Shown: positions 18,783 to 27,699, counted from the first letter of the stretch. The stretch: DNA of 32,749 bases from Cytophagia bacterium (GCA_004294005.1 RDZP01000013.1:1-32749); one strand, 5' to 3'. The notes: generated from the letters alone by a model not told the origin. Translations and numbers: made by a program.

Positions 18783-18842
18783 AATGCTATTAGTTTATTC
18801 ATTTTTTATTGATATTTTAAAAAATGTGGTGGTAAATATTTT

Positions 18843-19238
18843 TTATTTTAATATATATTGGATATTGATAGCAAAATTTTCGATTAAGTCTGAAAAATTA
18901 ATATCATCTTCATCTATATCACCTTCCATATCATATTCCCATATTATTTCTACTTGATGTCCAGTTTGTGCTAATTCATTTAATATTCTGATGGCATTCA
19001 AAATATAAGGTCTTGCTCCTGAGTTAAAATACATCAATTGACTTTTAAAAAATGTTTTTGAATTTTTTTCTTTTATATAATCACTTTTTACATATCCTCT
19101 TAGCCACGCCAAAACAGGCTGAAAAAAACTGGGGGCATCTTCAGGGAATGCTTCACCTTTCCAAAGTAAAATGCCTGAAGGTTCAAATTTAACTTCAGGG
19201 GTAATTTTTGTTTCACTGATATAAAGTGTTGTTTGCAT
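18843..19238 (-). CDS. SiaC-like regulatory phosphoprotein (DUF1987)
   Basis: The 131-residue protein has the DUF1987 pattern: TPEVKFEPSGILLWKGEAFPEDAPSFFQPVLAWLRGYV at residues 13-50, then a strand-turn LMYFNSGARPYILNAIRILNELAQ (68-91), then an acidic C-terminus. In Pseudomonas SiaC the residue in the equivalent FNTSS-type turn is phosphorylated by the kinase SiaB and dephosphorylated by the PP2C phosphatase SiaA, which controls the cyclase SiaD; here Ser73 in FNSGAR is the likely equivalent. The ATG is one base after the stop of the PAS histidine kinase, so the two are tightly coupled. Neither SiaA nor SiaB nor a GGDEF protein is encoded nearby. Confidence 0.85.
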   Translation of the reverse strand: MQTTLYISETKITPEVKFEPSGILLWKGEAFPEDAPSFFQPVLAWLRGYVKSDYIKEKNSKTFFKSQLMYFNSGARPYILNAIRILNELAQTGHQVEIIWEYDMEGDIDEDDINFSDLIENFAINIQYILK

Positions 19239-19239
19239 T

Positions 19240-21864
19240 TTATTTTAATAAATTAGGAAGGTGGATTGTCATTAAAGTTCCTTCTCCATATTCGCTTTTT
19301 ACTTCGATGCTTCCTCCTAATTTTTCGATAGTTTGTTTTACAATATATAATCCAAGTCCAGAACCTTCTCCTTTGTCTGTAGCTCTAAAAAACATATCAA
19401 ATATTTTTTTGATATACTCTTCTTTTATTCCTATGCCATTGTCTTCAAAACTAATACAAACATAATCGTCTTCAAAAATAATATTAGTACTAAGAAATGA
19501 ATTTTCTTCGTTTAAGTTTTGATATTTAATAGCGTTTGAGATAATATTGGCAAATATAATTTCTAATCTTAAAATATCACCATAAAACAGAATTTTTTTT
19601 TCATTTTTGATAAAATATTTTTTGTTTACTTTCTCAAAATGAGGCATATACCTAAAATCATCATAACATTTTAAAATAATCTCTTCAAAGTCAATGACCT
19701 CATTTTTTCTTTCGGTTCTGTTTACTTTTGCAAAATTAAGCATAGAACTAACAAATCTATCCAATTTCTGAACACTTTTTTCCATTCTATCCACATATTC
19801 AGCAAGATTATCAGGTAAGCCTTCTAATCGCATCAAATTGACAAGTCCTAAAACTGAGGTTAAAGGAGAACGAATGTCGTGAGATGTCCGATAAACTAAT
19901 TGGTCTAACTCAAAATTTCTATCAGAAAGTTGCGCCAATGTTATCCGCATTTCGTCTTGTTGTATTCTTAATTGGTCGTTAGTCGTCCTTAATTCTTCTT
20001 CTTGTGTGGCTAATTCTTGATTTTTCATCAACAATTGTTGATTTAATTTTTGTTGCTCTATTAAGCTAAACTGTACTTCTTCTTGTTGTTGTAATATTTT
20101 TTCGTATGCTTCTTTAAGTTCATTTTCTCTGTATAATAATGTTTCGTTTTTAAGTTCTAATTCGGTATTTACATTTTCTAAAATAGAGCGTTGTTGCGTT
20201 AATTTGTCATTAATTTCTTCTAATACATCTTGTTGTAAAATCAAATGTTCATTACTTACAGTGAGTTCCTCATTGCTTGCAAGTAATTGTTCTTCTTTAT
20301 TTTTTAGTTGTTGATTTTGATTATCTAAATCATAGTTTAATTGTTCTAAATTTTTCTCTTTCGCTTTTACATCACTAACATCTTGAAAAATCACGAGTAC
20401 ATTTTCAATTTCTTTATCTGTTTCTTGTATTAAAGGCAAGGTATTCACTAAAAAAAAACCTAACTTGTTTCGATGCTCAAAACTTTTACTGATGCCTTTG
20501 AGTGCATCTTTCATATTTGATTCGAGTATTAAATTGGTACGCTCACTGAAAATTTCATAAATTGTTTTATCCAAAAAATCTTCCCTTACCAAGTCCATAT
20601 ATTTGTATAATTCTCCTTGTGTAAAGATGAGTTTGAAATTTTTATCAAATACATTTACGTTTGATTTTGGAAAATTCTCAGCAATTGTTTGATATAATTT
20701 TTCGCTGTATTTTAGTTTTTCTTCTGCATTTTTTCGTTCTGATATATTGAACATCGCAATATTGACCGCAAAATATTCTTTATTCTCATTTTCTATAGGT
20801 GCATAGTAAATTTCGAGCCATTGTGTTTCATTATTTTGTAGTTTGATAGTTCTTTCTATTCTAAGATAATGCCCTTCTAAACAGTATAAAATTCGTTTTT
20901 TTACTTCTTCTTTTTCAGATTCGTCAATAAAATCAAAAATATCATCACCTATTTGTGCTTTTCTTCCTAATTTTGCTTCTGTACTCTTGATTGCATATCT
21001 ATTTAATGCTATAATTTTATAATCTTTATCAATTAAAAAAGAAATTTGAGCAGAATTATTAAAAACAGCTTGTAATGTTTTTTCACTTTTTAGTAGATAC
21101 ATTTCAGCATTTTTTCGGGCTGTAATGTCTGTCAGTGTGATAGAAATACCATATATTTCATTTTTTTTTAGATAAATAGGTGCAACCCTAAAATCTAACC
21201 ATTTCTCTGTGTTATCACTAAGGATTATTTTTCGCTCATAACTGATCGATTCTCCTTTCAGACATTTATCAAAAACGTCTAAAAAATGTGCTTTATTTTT
21301 ACTGTTTACATAATCCAATAAATCATCACCAATTCTTAAATTCTCTTCTGCCTTTGAGATAATCTCATAAGCAGTGGCATTGTAATATAGAATTTTTCTT
21401 GAAGTAGTCAATAAAAAAAAACCGTATTGTGTGTGATTAAGTACTGCTTGTAAGTATTGTTGTGTTTGTTCAAAATATTCTTCTTCCTCTTTTTTTTCTG
21501 TAATTTCTTGAAAATAAGTAACAATAAAACCTATTTTATCATCTAAAAAATTATATACTTTATTATAAAAAAATTTTATTTTATCATTTTTATCAACTAA
21601 ACGAATTTCTAATTCTGTTTCTTTTTGTAATCCAAGATGATTAGTAAGCATTTCATTAGTCTTCATCAAATACTTTTTATCTTCTTTATAAACAAACTTC
21701 CATGCTTTCTTACCAATCATTTCCGTTGCTTTATAACCCAACATATTTTCTATTTGTGGGCTAATATACTGGATAATTCCTTCGCTATCGACGAGATGTA
21801 CGCCAACAAAAGAATTTTCTAATAAAATTTTGGATATGTCAGTAATGGTCAATGGTTTATTCAT
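19240..21864 (-). CDS. Four-PAS soluble histidine kinase with long coiled-coil linker
   Basis: An 874-residue sensor kinase without any membrane segment, so it should sense a cytoplasmic signal. Four PAS or PAS-like domains occupy about residues 10-130, 140-255, 262-385 and 390-500; several are followed by the PAC-type ending DITARKNAE or NISERKNAE. A Gln/Glu/Leu-rich coiled coil spans about 500-650. The dimerisation domain has His662 in YRTSHDIRSPL. The ATPase domain has the N box NIISNAIKYQ, G1 DNGIGIKEEY, the F box MFFRATDKGEG and G2 GSGLGLYIVK. There is no attached receiver. It is the first gene of a run leading into SiaC-like, YbjN-like and receiver genes and has its own promoter match upstream. 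The signal is unknown. Confidence 0.93.
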   Translation of the reverse strand: MNKPLTITDISKILLENSFVGVHLVDSEGIIQYISPQIENMLGYKATEMIGKKAWKFVYKEDKKYLMKTNEMLTNHLGLQKETELEIRLVDKNDKIKFFYNKVYNFLDDKIGFIVTYFQEITEKKEEEEYFEQTQQYLQAVLNHTQYGFFLLTTSRKILYYNATAYEIISKAEENLRIGDDLLDYVNSKNKAHFLDVFDKCLKGESISYERKIILSDNTEKWLDFRVAPIYLKKNEIYGISITLTDITARKNAEMYLLKSEKTLQAVFNNSAQISFLIDKDYKIIALNRYAIKSTEAKLGRKAQIGDDIFDFIDESEKEEVKKRILYCLEGHYLRIERTIKLQNNETQWLEIYYAPIENENKEYFAVNIAMFNISERKNAEEKLKYSEKLYQTIAENFPKSNVNVFDKNFKLIFTQGELYKYMDLVREDFLDKTIYEIFSERTNLILESNMKDALKGISKSFEHRNKLGFFLVNTLPLIQETDKEIENVLVIFQDVSDVKAKEKNLEQLNYDLDNQNQQLKNKEEQLLASNEELTVSNEHLILQQDVLEEINDKLTQQRSILENVNTELELKNETLLYRENELKEAYEKILQQQEEVQFSLIEQQKLNQQLLMKNQELATQEEELRTTNDQLRIQQDEMRITLAQLSDRNFELDQLVYRTSHDIRSPLTSVLGLVNLMRLEGLPDNLAEYVDRMEKSVQKLDRFVSSMLNFAKVNRTERKNEVIDFEEIILKCYDDFRYMPHFEKVNKKYFIKNEKKILFYGDILRLEIIFANIISNAIKYQNLNEENSFLSTNIIFEDDYVCISFEDNGIGIKEEYIKKIFDMFFRATDKGEGSGLGLYIVKQTIEKLGGSIEVKSEYGEGTLMTIHLPNLLK

Positions 21865-21889
21865 TGGCTTAGTTTTTAATTCGCATTCA

Positions 21890-21921
21890 CAAAGTTAGTG
21901 CATATTTTATAAATAATCAAT
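21890..21921 (-). promoter_or_regulatory. Bacteroidota-type promoter of the histidine kinase operon
   Basis: The minus strand reads ATTG-N20-TAACTTTG; the -7 box is perfect and the -33 box matches three of four. The predicted start is near 21884, about 20 bases before the kinase ATG. Confidence 0.5.
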
Positions 21922-22069
21922 TATTTTTATGTTTTTTTTGAAATTATACTTAAAAATATGTCATTTTGGTAGCAATAATTTTATTACTTTTATAAGAAAT
22001 AATACAATTTTTATTTATTTTAAAAAAAGAAAACGAAAAGTTTTGTTATTTTTGATAGGAAGTTAATTA

Positions 22070-22091
22070 GGTCGTAACAGGAGTTACGACC
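22070..22091. repeat. Perfect 9-base inverted repeat in the kinase upstream region
   Basis: GGTCGTAAC and GTTACGACC flank the four-base loop AGGA, the most GC-rich stem in the surrounding 270 bases. It lies between the DUF3108 stop (22140) and the kinase promoter. No T-tract follows directly on either strand, so it is not a classic terminator; on the minus strand a weak AAAAC/GTTTT stem with seven Ts follows at 22022-22044. It could be a transcription-factor site, an RNA hairpin or a remnant of a REP/IS end. Confidence 0.7.
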
Positions 22092-22139
22092 ATTTAGGTT
22101 TTATTTCTATCGTAAGATATAAAAAATAATAATAAAAAT

Positions 22140-22964
22140 CTATTGTTTGAAATTGAATTTATGCTTTAAGTTGGCGTAATCTTTAAGTTCAACAACGATT
22201 TTTCCAATAAACATATCTGCTTCTACGCGTACAGGAACTCGATTTTTATCATCAGAAACCCAAAAACGTACAGAGTTTTCACCACTAAACATTTGATTAT
22301 CAGGCATAATAGGCACAATTTTATGGGCGTGAATTTTACCAAATTTTGTTTTGATAATATCTTTTCCTTTGTATTTTATTTTTAAATCATAACTTTTATC
22401 TTCTAACATTCCTGATATCATAACCACTTCTCCAATTTGCATTTTATCAAAATTGAGTGTACGTAAATAATAATAACCACTTACCATATCTTGCACATTA
22501 TCAGGAATTTTAAATTCTTTTTTACCTTTTTTTCTTTTGCTAATAGGGTCTTTCTCACCATACTCTTCAAATTTCATTATGCCTTTGTTTGTCAAAGGTT
22601 TGAAATCTGTCAATTCTTCACGTCTATAACTTCCCTCTTCAATATGTCTAAAAGAACGATGACAAACGAAAGCTGCCGTATCCAAATAAGTTCTCCATGT
22701 ATCTTGAACACGCACAATTCCGCCACCAATGCCCGTAGTGCGCCCTGCTACATCTATTTTGTAACAAATTCTATTGTTCAATAAAAAATGTTTCGGACTT
22801 ACATCAACGGTTGCAACACCTGCATTCAAAAATCCAAAACTTACGCCATATTCGATATGTTCATTTTTACCAAAAATATCATTTTTAATAAAACGATAAC
22901 TTCCTTCGCCTACAAATGAAGCAAAAAATAAACAGAGCAATCCAAAGACAAAATTTCTTTTCAT
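22140..22964 (-). CDS. DUF3108 exported protein
   Basis: A 274-residue protein with an N-terminal membrane segment or signal (residues 4-18). The body matches the DUF3108 pattern common in Bacteroidota and Proteobacteria: EYGVSFGFLNAGVATVDV, then VAGRTTGIGGGIVRVQDTWRTYLD, then FRHIEEGSYRREE, ending with a C-terminal region containing FWVSDDKNRVPVRVEADMFIGKIVVELKDY, a hallmark of the family. These proteins are predicted beta-rich periplasmic or outer-membrane-facing proteins of unknown role. It follows the esterase gene by 91 bases on the same strand; a -7-like TATTTTTG lies at 23006-23013 but lacks a good -33 box. Confidence 0.88.
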   Translation of the reverse strand: MKRNFVFGLLCLFFASFVGEGSYRFIKNDIFGKNEHIEYGVSFGFLNAGVATVDVSPKHFLLNNRICYKIDVAGRTTGIGGGIVRVQDTWRTYLDTAAFVCHRSFRHIEEGSYRREELTDFKPLTNKGIMKFEEYGEKDPISKRKKGKKEFKIPDNVQDMVSGYYYLRTLNFDKMQIGEVVMISGMLEDKSYDLKIKYKGKDIIKTKFGKIHAHKIVPIMPDNQMFSGENSVRFWVSDDKNRVPVRVEADMFIGKIVVELKDYANLKHKFNFKQ

Positions 22965-23055
22965 TATTTTTAAATATTTTTTATTATTTTGATGAATTTT
23001 ATTACCAAAAATAAGTCAATTCATTACAAATTATACTATTAAAGACGTAAAAAAA

Positions 23056-24333
23056 TTAATTTAGTTGCTTTTCAATCCATTCAAATTTATATTTTCTATG
23101 AATTTTGTTGCCACCGTCATGTTTTCCATTAGGATACAAAACAAATTCTTTTTCTTTACTGTTGATTTTTTGATAGACTGACATAATGCTTTGTGCGGGA
23201 CAAGTCCAATCTTGTAAACCTGCACTTACTAAAACAGGAATTTTAATTTGATTTGCAATGTTTTTCAAATCAAAATAACGTAAATTTTGTTTGATTTGCC
23301 ATTCACTCGTATTTTTATTTTGTTTTAATAATTGATTCATCTCAAATCTTACCCAAGAAGTTACATTCCAAAGTTGTTCCCAATCTGCCAAAAACATTAC
23401 ATCAGGGCAAGAAACGCGTACTCTTTCGTCTAAACCTGCCAACCACAATGCCAAGCCTCCACCTTGACTTGCTCCTTCTGTGATGATTTTTTCTTTGTCA
23501 ATTTCAGGTCTTTGTGCTAAAAAATCTAATCCTCGCCAAGCATCTGCAATTGCACCTCGATAAAAATATTTTTCTTTATTTTCTGCTTCATAAGCAATGA
23601 GTTCTGTATAATTTTTGAACGAATGCCCTTCGCTTTTTCCGTGATTTCTGATATTCAATGCCAAAACTGCATAATCAGGTGGTATTCCGTAGGTTTCGTT
23701 TTCTACCAATGTATAAACACGTCCAAATTTTCCACCCAAAGGAGGTAGTTGTAAAATTGCTTTGTGCTTTCCTTGTTTTTTAGGCACTCTGTACCAACCA
23801 ATAAGTTGCAAACCATCAATACTATTCATTTCTACTTCATACATCGTATAAAGTTGATTGGAGTATTTTGGTGCAGGTTTTAGTACAAACTCAGGATTTC
23901 TATTGTCTAATTCTTTTCTTACATCTATCCAAAAATTATCAAAGTCATTAGGGATATTACTTGGGGAATTTATTTTTTCTAATTGATAGGCTAATAAAGT
24001 AGAAGTTTTTTGAATAACTTTATTATTTTGTTGTAAATATACTTGCAAAAAATAAGTTTGTGGATGAGAAAGCGAAAATTGCAAAGGAATTTCTTTTTTT
24101 TCCTTGGGTTTTAAATATATTTTTTGAGCAATATATTTTGCATGTTTGCGGTCAAGTGAAGCAATGTTGCCTTTTAAATCATAAAAAATCGGTTTTTGTG
24201 TTGTATTTTCTAAATATAACTGAATAGTAAAAGGATTTTTCTTAAAATTTCCTTCTTCAATATTCAACTTCATCAATACATCTTTCGGGGGCGAAAGCAG
24301 ACAAAAAAAATACAATAAATGAATAAATAACAC
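23056..24333 (-). CDS. CE7-like acetyl-esterase/deacetylase (alpha/beta hydrolase)
   Basis: With the GTG start at 24333 the product is 425 residues: a hydrophobic export signal (about 2-14), an N-terminal beta-sandwich extension (about 22-125), then an acetyl xylan esterase/cephalosporin-C deacetylase-like hydrolase. The triad is Ser289 in GASQGG, Asp375 in GLQDWTCP and His405 in GKHDGG. The Ser-Asp and Asp-His spacings (86 and 30) are close to those of CE7 enzymes (86 and 29 by recollection for the Thermotoga enzyme). Two CE7 hallmarks differ: the RGQ motif is replaced by IRNHGKSEG, and the usual His-Glu is His-Asp. The frame is open 63 bases further to TTG at 24396, but TAnnTTTG-type -7 words fall inside that extension (24356-24363, 24375-24382), so the GTG, preceded by AAGA, is preferred. 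Substrate unknown. Confidence 0.85.
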   Translation of the reverse strand: MLFIHLLYFFCLLSPPKDVLMKLNIEEGNFKKNPFTIQLYLENTTQKPIFYDLKGNIASLDRKHAKYIAQKIYLKPKEKKEIPLQFSLSHPQTYFLQVYLQQNNKVIQKTSTLLAYQLEKINSPSNIPNDFDNFWIDVRKELDNRNPEFVLKPAPKYSNQLYTMYEVEMNSIDGLQLIGWYRVPKKQGKHKAILQLPPLGGKFGRVYTLVENETYGIPPDYAVLALNIRNHGKSEGHSFKNYTELIAYEAENKEKYFYRGAIADAWRGLDFLAQRPEIDKEKIITEGASQGGGLALWLAGLDERVRVSCPDVMFLADWEQLWNVTSWVRFEMNQLLKQNKNTSEWQIKQNLRYFDLKNIANQIKIPVLVSAGLQDWTCPAQSIMSVYQKINSKEKEFVLYPNGKHDGGNKIHRKYKFEWIEKQLN

Positions 24334-24696
24334 TTTTTTTCTTAATTTTTTTGTGCAAATATAAAGATAAAAAACAAAAATACACTCGATTCTCAAAAAT
24401 TACTTTTTTATCAAAAATATAGCACTTGTATTTTTCTTAAATCCGCGTTTGAAAATTAGTTTTATCAGCGTTCCAATTTTCTTGATACAAATGATAAAAT
24501 AAATACAATCAAAACAAAAAAATAAAAATATTTGTTAATTTCATAAAAAAGACTTATTTTTGTATTGATTATTAGCATCAAATTGAGATAATCTAAGAAT
24601 ATAACACATTTATACAAAATAATATAAATTTCTATTTCCACTTCAAAAACCTTATTTTTATCAAATTTAGAACAATAATAACAATAAAATAAATAT
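24334..24696. other. Divergent intergenic region between the esterase and the T9SS substrate
   Basis: AT-rich spacer with promoter-like words on both strands. The strong plus-strand promoter at 24531-24562 is listed separately. Minus-strand -7-like boxes at 24356, 24375 and 24412 lack convincing -33 partners. No coding frame or RNA gene is apparent; the roughly 130-base leader of the downstream gene shows no strong stem. Confidence 0.5.
24531..24562 (+). promoter_or_regulatory. Bacteroidota-type promoter for the T9SS substrate gene
   Basis: TTTG-N20-TATTTTTG is a full match to both boxes at the preferred spacing. Transcription would begin near 24568, leaving a leader of about 130 bases before the ATG at 24697. 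Confidence 0.6.
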
Positions 24697-26988
24697 ATGA
24701 AAACATCATCATCAATGCTTTATGCCCTTTTTAAAATTGTATTTTTTCAAGTTTTATTAGGACTTTATTTTCCTTTGTGCGCCCAATTCACAACACCCAC
24801 ACTCAACGGAAATATTGGTGCAAATGAATACGGAGACCATAATACTGGGCAGAATTTTTCAGATAATTGGTATTTGACTTGGGACAATGATAACCTTTAT
24901 ATAGCCCTTCAAAATTCCCCTGTTGGAGAAGGATGTGTAATTTATCTCAAGACTTCCACACCAATACCCATCAACGGAGACACAAGTACAGATGGAAGTA
25001 ACACAGGTCTTAATTATGACGGAACAAACTTTGCTGAATTACCTTTTAGGGCTAATTTGGTAATTTATGTTAGAAATTTTTATCGAGAGTATCGAACCGC
25101 TACAGGTACGAATACATGGTCATCACCAAATACTTTGTTTAGTTATTTTGATAATGCCAGCAACATAAGAGAAATTTCATTACCTTGGAGCATTATAGGT
25201 GGAAGACCCACATCTTTTGCTTGGTTTGGATATGTTACAAGTGGTGGCGGTTCTGTGTATAATACAACCCCTTCTCAAAATACTACAGGCAATATTGGTA
25301 CGAGTGCAAGATATGAACGTTATTTTATGGTGAATAATACAAATGATGCCGCAAGTATCAAACCATTCTCAAGAAATTGTTATGTTTTTAATCGTACTAC
25401 TGACGCATCAGGATTTGGGGATATTCAATGTTGGGATTTTACAATGAATACATCAGGAAGAAGTATTTTTAGAAGAACAACAGCAGGAAATAAAAATTGG
25501 GATATTGGTGGAAGTTTGATTGTTGAAAATGGAACGATTGATTTTGGAAATGTTGATTATAGTGGTGCAGGGGTTATTGCTACAACAAATATTGGAGAAG
25601 ATTTGAATATTAGCAATGGAAGCGTGATAGTACGAGGAAATAGAGATATTTTTCAAGTTAATGGCAATTTTTTGATGACAAATGGCGTTTTTAGTTTGAG
25701 TACATTGTCAGCAAGCACAGGTTTTTTGTTGCGTGGGAATTGGAATAGAACAGGTGGTACTTTTACACATAATGATAGAACAGTTACTTTTAATGGTACA
25801 AACTTACAAACATTGCAAAATACAGCCATAACAGAAAATTTTTATAATCTTACTCTCAATAAATCAAATAATATAGATTTACAATTATTGAGTAATATTA
25901 GCATTACAAATGCTTTGACAATTACTTTAGGTGATTTGGATTTGAATGGAAGAAATATTGATTTATTGACGGCGGGTTTTTTGAGCGAAGATATTTTGAA
26001 TGGACATTTAGTGAAAGACAAAACAGCGGTTGATGACTATAATCAAGGTGGAAAAATAATTGCCAATAATCGTGCTGTTACCAATACAGTTACTAATTTA
26101 TCAGGTTTAGGAATTGTTTTGAGTGATGCCACAGGTTATAATGTTAATATTGAACGTATGCACTATCGTGGCGGATTTGTGGGCATAAGACGAATTTATA
26201 AATTAGCAGGTACTCCCACCAATACTAATATTCAAATCAATTATTCAGAGGAGGAAATTCCAAGTCCAATTTTAGAATCGCATGGTTTTCAGATGTTTAG
26301 GTGGACAAGTGCGACAGGCTGGCAAACACTCACAGATGTAAATCATAATCAAGCAACAAATAATGTCAGTAAAATAGGCTTAATCAATGCTTTTTCGCAT
26401 TGGACTTTGGGCAGTCAATTAATTCCTTTGGCGGCTAATCGGTTGGTTTTGTCATCAAATTTATCTTCACAACAAAAAAATGCAGTTGATTTGTCTTGGA
26501 ATGTAGTTCCTGAAAATCAAACAATTAGTTATGAATTACAAAAAAGCAATGATTTGGTTCATTTTGAAACCATTGCTTTGAAAGATGCCATCAATAATCA
26601 AAACCAAAACCAACATTATTTTTATCAATATTTTCAAAATGAATCTGTTTTATATTATCGTGTAAAACAAATTTTTCAAAATCAAACTTATTATTTCAGT
26701 AATATTGTGATGGTCGAGAATAAAAGTATCAATTTTCAAATTTATCCTAATCCAAGTCATCAAAATATAAAAGTAAAAATACCAAATGAATGGAAAAATG
26801 ACGCAATAATGCTCAAATTGATAGATATACAAGGAAGAATAATAGATGATACAATCATTATAGGTATTGAAATAGAACAATATTTGCAAAAAAAACTATT
26901 GCAATTCAGCAAAGGTATGTATATTATCGAGGCTCAAAATAAAGACAAATGGAGTAATTCAATCCGTTTAAAATGGATAATTGAATAG
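24697..26988 (+). CDS. Type IX secretion substrate with T9SS type A sorting domain
   Basis: A 763-residue surface or secreted protein. The signal peptide ends at LCAQ (about residue 30). Residues 33-90 (LNGNIGANEYGDH ... NWYLTWDNDNLYIALQN) resemble a CBM9/DOMON-like beta-sandwich; a Gly/Asn/Thr-rich beta region follows (about 190-480), with NFYNLTLNKSN and LDLNGRNIDLL strings common in adhesin-like Bacteroidota proteins, and a fibronectin-like domain near 590-670. The last 80 residues are the sorting domain, with YPNP (Pro684-Pro686) and ending KGMYIIEAQNKDKWSNSIRLKWIIE; it is recognised by the T9SS, which exports the protein across the outer membrane. The presence of this domain predicts a T9SS elsewhere in the genome. 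Ligand unknown. Confidence 0.88.
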   Translation: MKTSSSMLYALFKIVFFQVLLGLYFPLCAQFTTPTLNGNIGANEYGDHNTGQNFSDNWYLTWDNDNLYIALQNSPVGEGCVIYLKTSTPIPINGDTSTDGSNTGLNYDGTNFAELPFRANLVIYVRNFYREYRTATGTNTWSSPNTLFSYFDNASNIREISLPWSIIGGRPTSFAWFGYVTSGGGSVYNTTPSQNTTGNIGTSARYERYFMVNNTNDAASIKPFSRNCYVFNRTTDASGFGDIQCWDFTMNTSGRSIFRRTTAGNKNWDIGGSLIVENGTIDFGNVDYSGAGVIATTNIGEDLNISNGSVIVRGNRDIFQVNGNFLMTNGVFSLSTLSASTGFLLRGNWNRTGGTFTHNDRTVTFNGTNLQTLQNTAITENFYNLTLNKSNNIDLQLLSNISITNALTITLGDLDLNGRNIDLLTAGFLSEDILNGHLVKDKTAVDDYNQGGKIIANNRAVTNTVTNLSGLGIVLSDATGYNVNIERMHYRGGFVGIRRIYKLAGTPTNTNIQINYSEEEIPSPILESHGFQMFRWTSATGWQTLTDVNHNQATNNVSKIGLINAFSHWTLGSQLIPLAANRLVLSSNLSSQQKNAVDLSWNVVPENQTISYELQKSNDLVHFETIALKDAINNQNQNQHYFYQYFQNESVLYYRVKQIFQNQTYYFSNIVMVENKSINFQIYPNPSHQNIKVKIPNEWKNDAIMLKLIDIQGRIIDDTIIIGIEIEQYLQKKLLQFSKGMYIIEAQNKDKWSNSIRLKWIIE

Positions 26989-27035
26989 TAAATGAAAGTT
27001 ATATTTTTAAATAATTACGTTTTTTTTTTATATGA

Positions 27036-27067
27036 TTTGCTAAAATATCTTTTTTTGTTTAATTTTG
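27036..27067 (+). promoter_or_regulatory. Bacteroidota-type promoter for the greA-like/kdsA genes
   Basis: TTTG-N20-TAATTTTG matches both boxes at ideal spacing. Predicted start near 27073; the leader to the ATG at 27188 is about 115 bases and ends in a CCTTTT-GGG-AAAAGG hairpin (27162-27176) that includes the Shine-Dalgarno-like AAAAGGA. Confidence 0.6.
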
Positions 27068-27187
27068 TGCTTTAGTTATCAAAAAAAATAAAATTATAGA
27101 CTAATTATTATCAAAAATATAACTTTATTACCCAAAATAGAGTATCTTAAAGTTAAAAAAACCTTTTGGGAAAAGGAAATATACAAA

Positions 27188-27655
27188 ATGGAACTATCAC
27201 AATCTCAATTAACATTAAAAAAGGCATTGTTGGAATATTGCGTCAATACACAAAGTCAAAGAGTAGATACATCAAGAGAGGCTATGGAAAATATCAATGA
27301 AGTAGCCAATGATGAAGAACCTTCTGCCGAAGAAGGTTTCGATTCATTCAAAGAACAACTAAGAAATGACCAAGATATGTATGCACGTCAATACAACGAA
27401 GCCTTAAATGGTTTGAATTTGCTAAGAAAAATTCAATATCAATTAGGAAATGAAACCGCTTCTTTGGGTGCAATTATCAAAACAAACCAACAAAATTTTT
27501 TCTTTTGTATTAATATTGGTCAATTCAAAGTAGGAGAGGAAAACTTTTTTGGTATGTCCTTAGAATCACCATTGGCAAAAGAAATGGTTGGAAAAAAAGT
27601 AGGTGATTCTTTTTCTTTTAGAAATAAAACATACCAAATCAAAGAAATTTTTTAG
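27188..27655 (+). CDS. GreA/GreB-family transcription elongation factor-like protein
   Basis: A 155-residue protein with an N-terminal helical region (about 1-90; acidic stretch NDEEPSAEEGFDSFKEQ near residues 40-56) and a C-terminal FKBP-like GreA domain, recognised by SLESPLAKEMVGKKVGDSFSFRNKTYQIKEI (residues 124-154), the counterpart of SPLGRALLGKKVGDEV in GreA. True Gre factors reactivate backtracked RNA polymerase via acidic residues at the tip of a coiled coil. Here the acidic patch is not in the standard tip arrangement, so it may be a Gre paralogue acting on the polymerase secondary channel without full cleavage activity. It is the first gene after a strong promoter and is followed by kdsA after 115 bases. 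Confidence 0.78.
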   Translation: MELSQSQLTLKKALLEYCVNTQSQRVDTSREAMENINEVANDEEPSAEEGFDSFKEQLRNDQDMYARQYNEALNGLNLLRKIQYQLGNETASLGAIIKTNQQNFFFCINIGQFKVGEENFFGMSLESPLAKEMVGKKVGDSFSFRNKTYQIKEIF

Positions 27656-27658
27656 TCC

Positions 27659-27699
27659 TTAATAATTTATTTTTATTGATAATATTATTAAAATTTTTT
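27659..27699 (+). terminator. Weak AT-only terminator-like stem
   Basis: TTAATAAT (27659-27666) pairs perfectly with ATTATTAA (27684-27691), followed by six Ts. All base pairs are A-T, so efficiency would be low. Confidence 0.25.
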
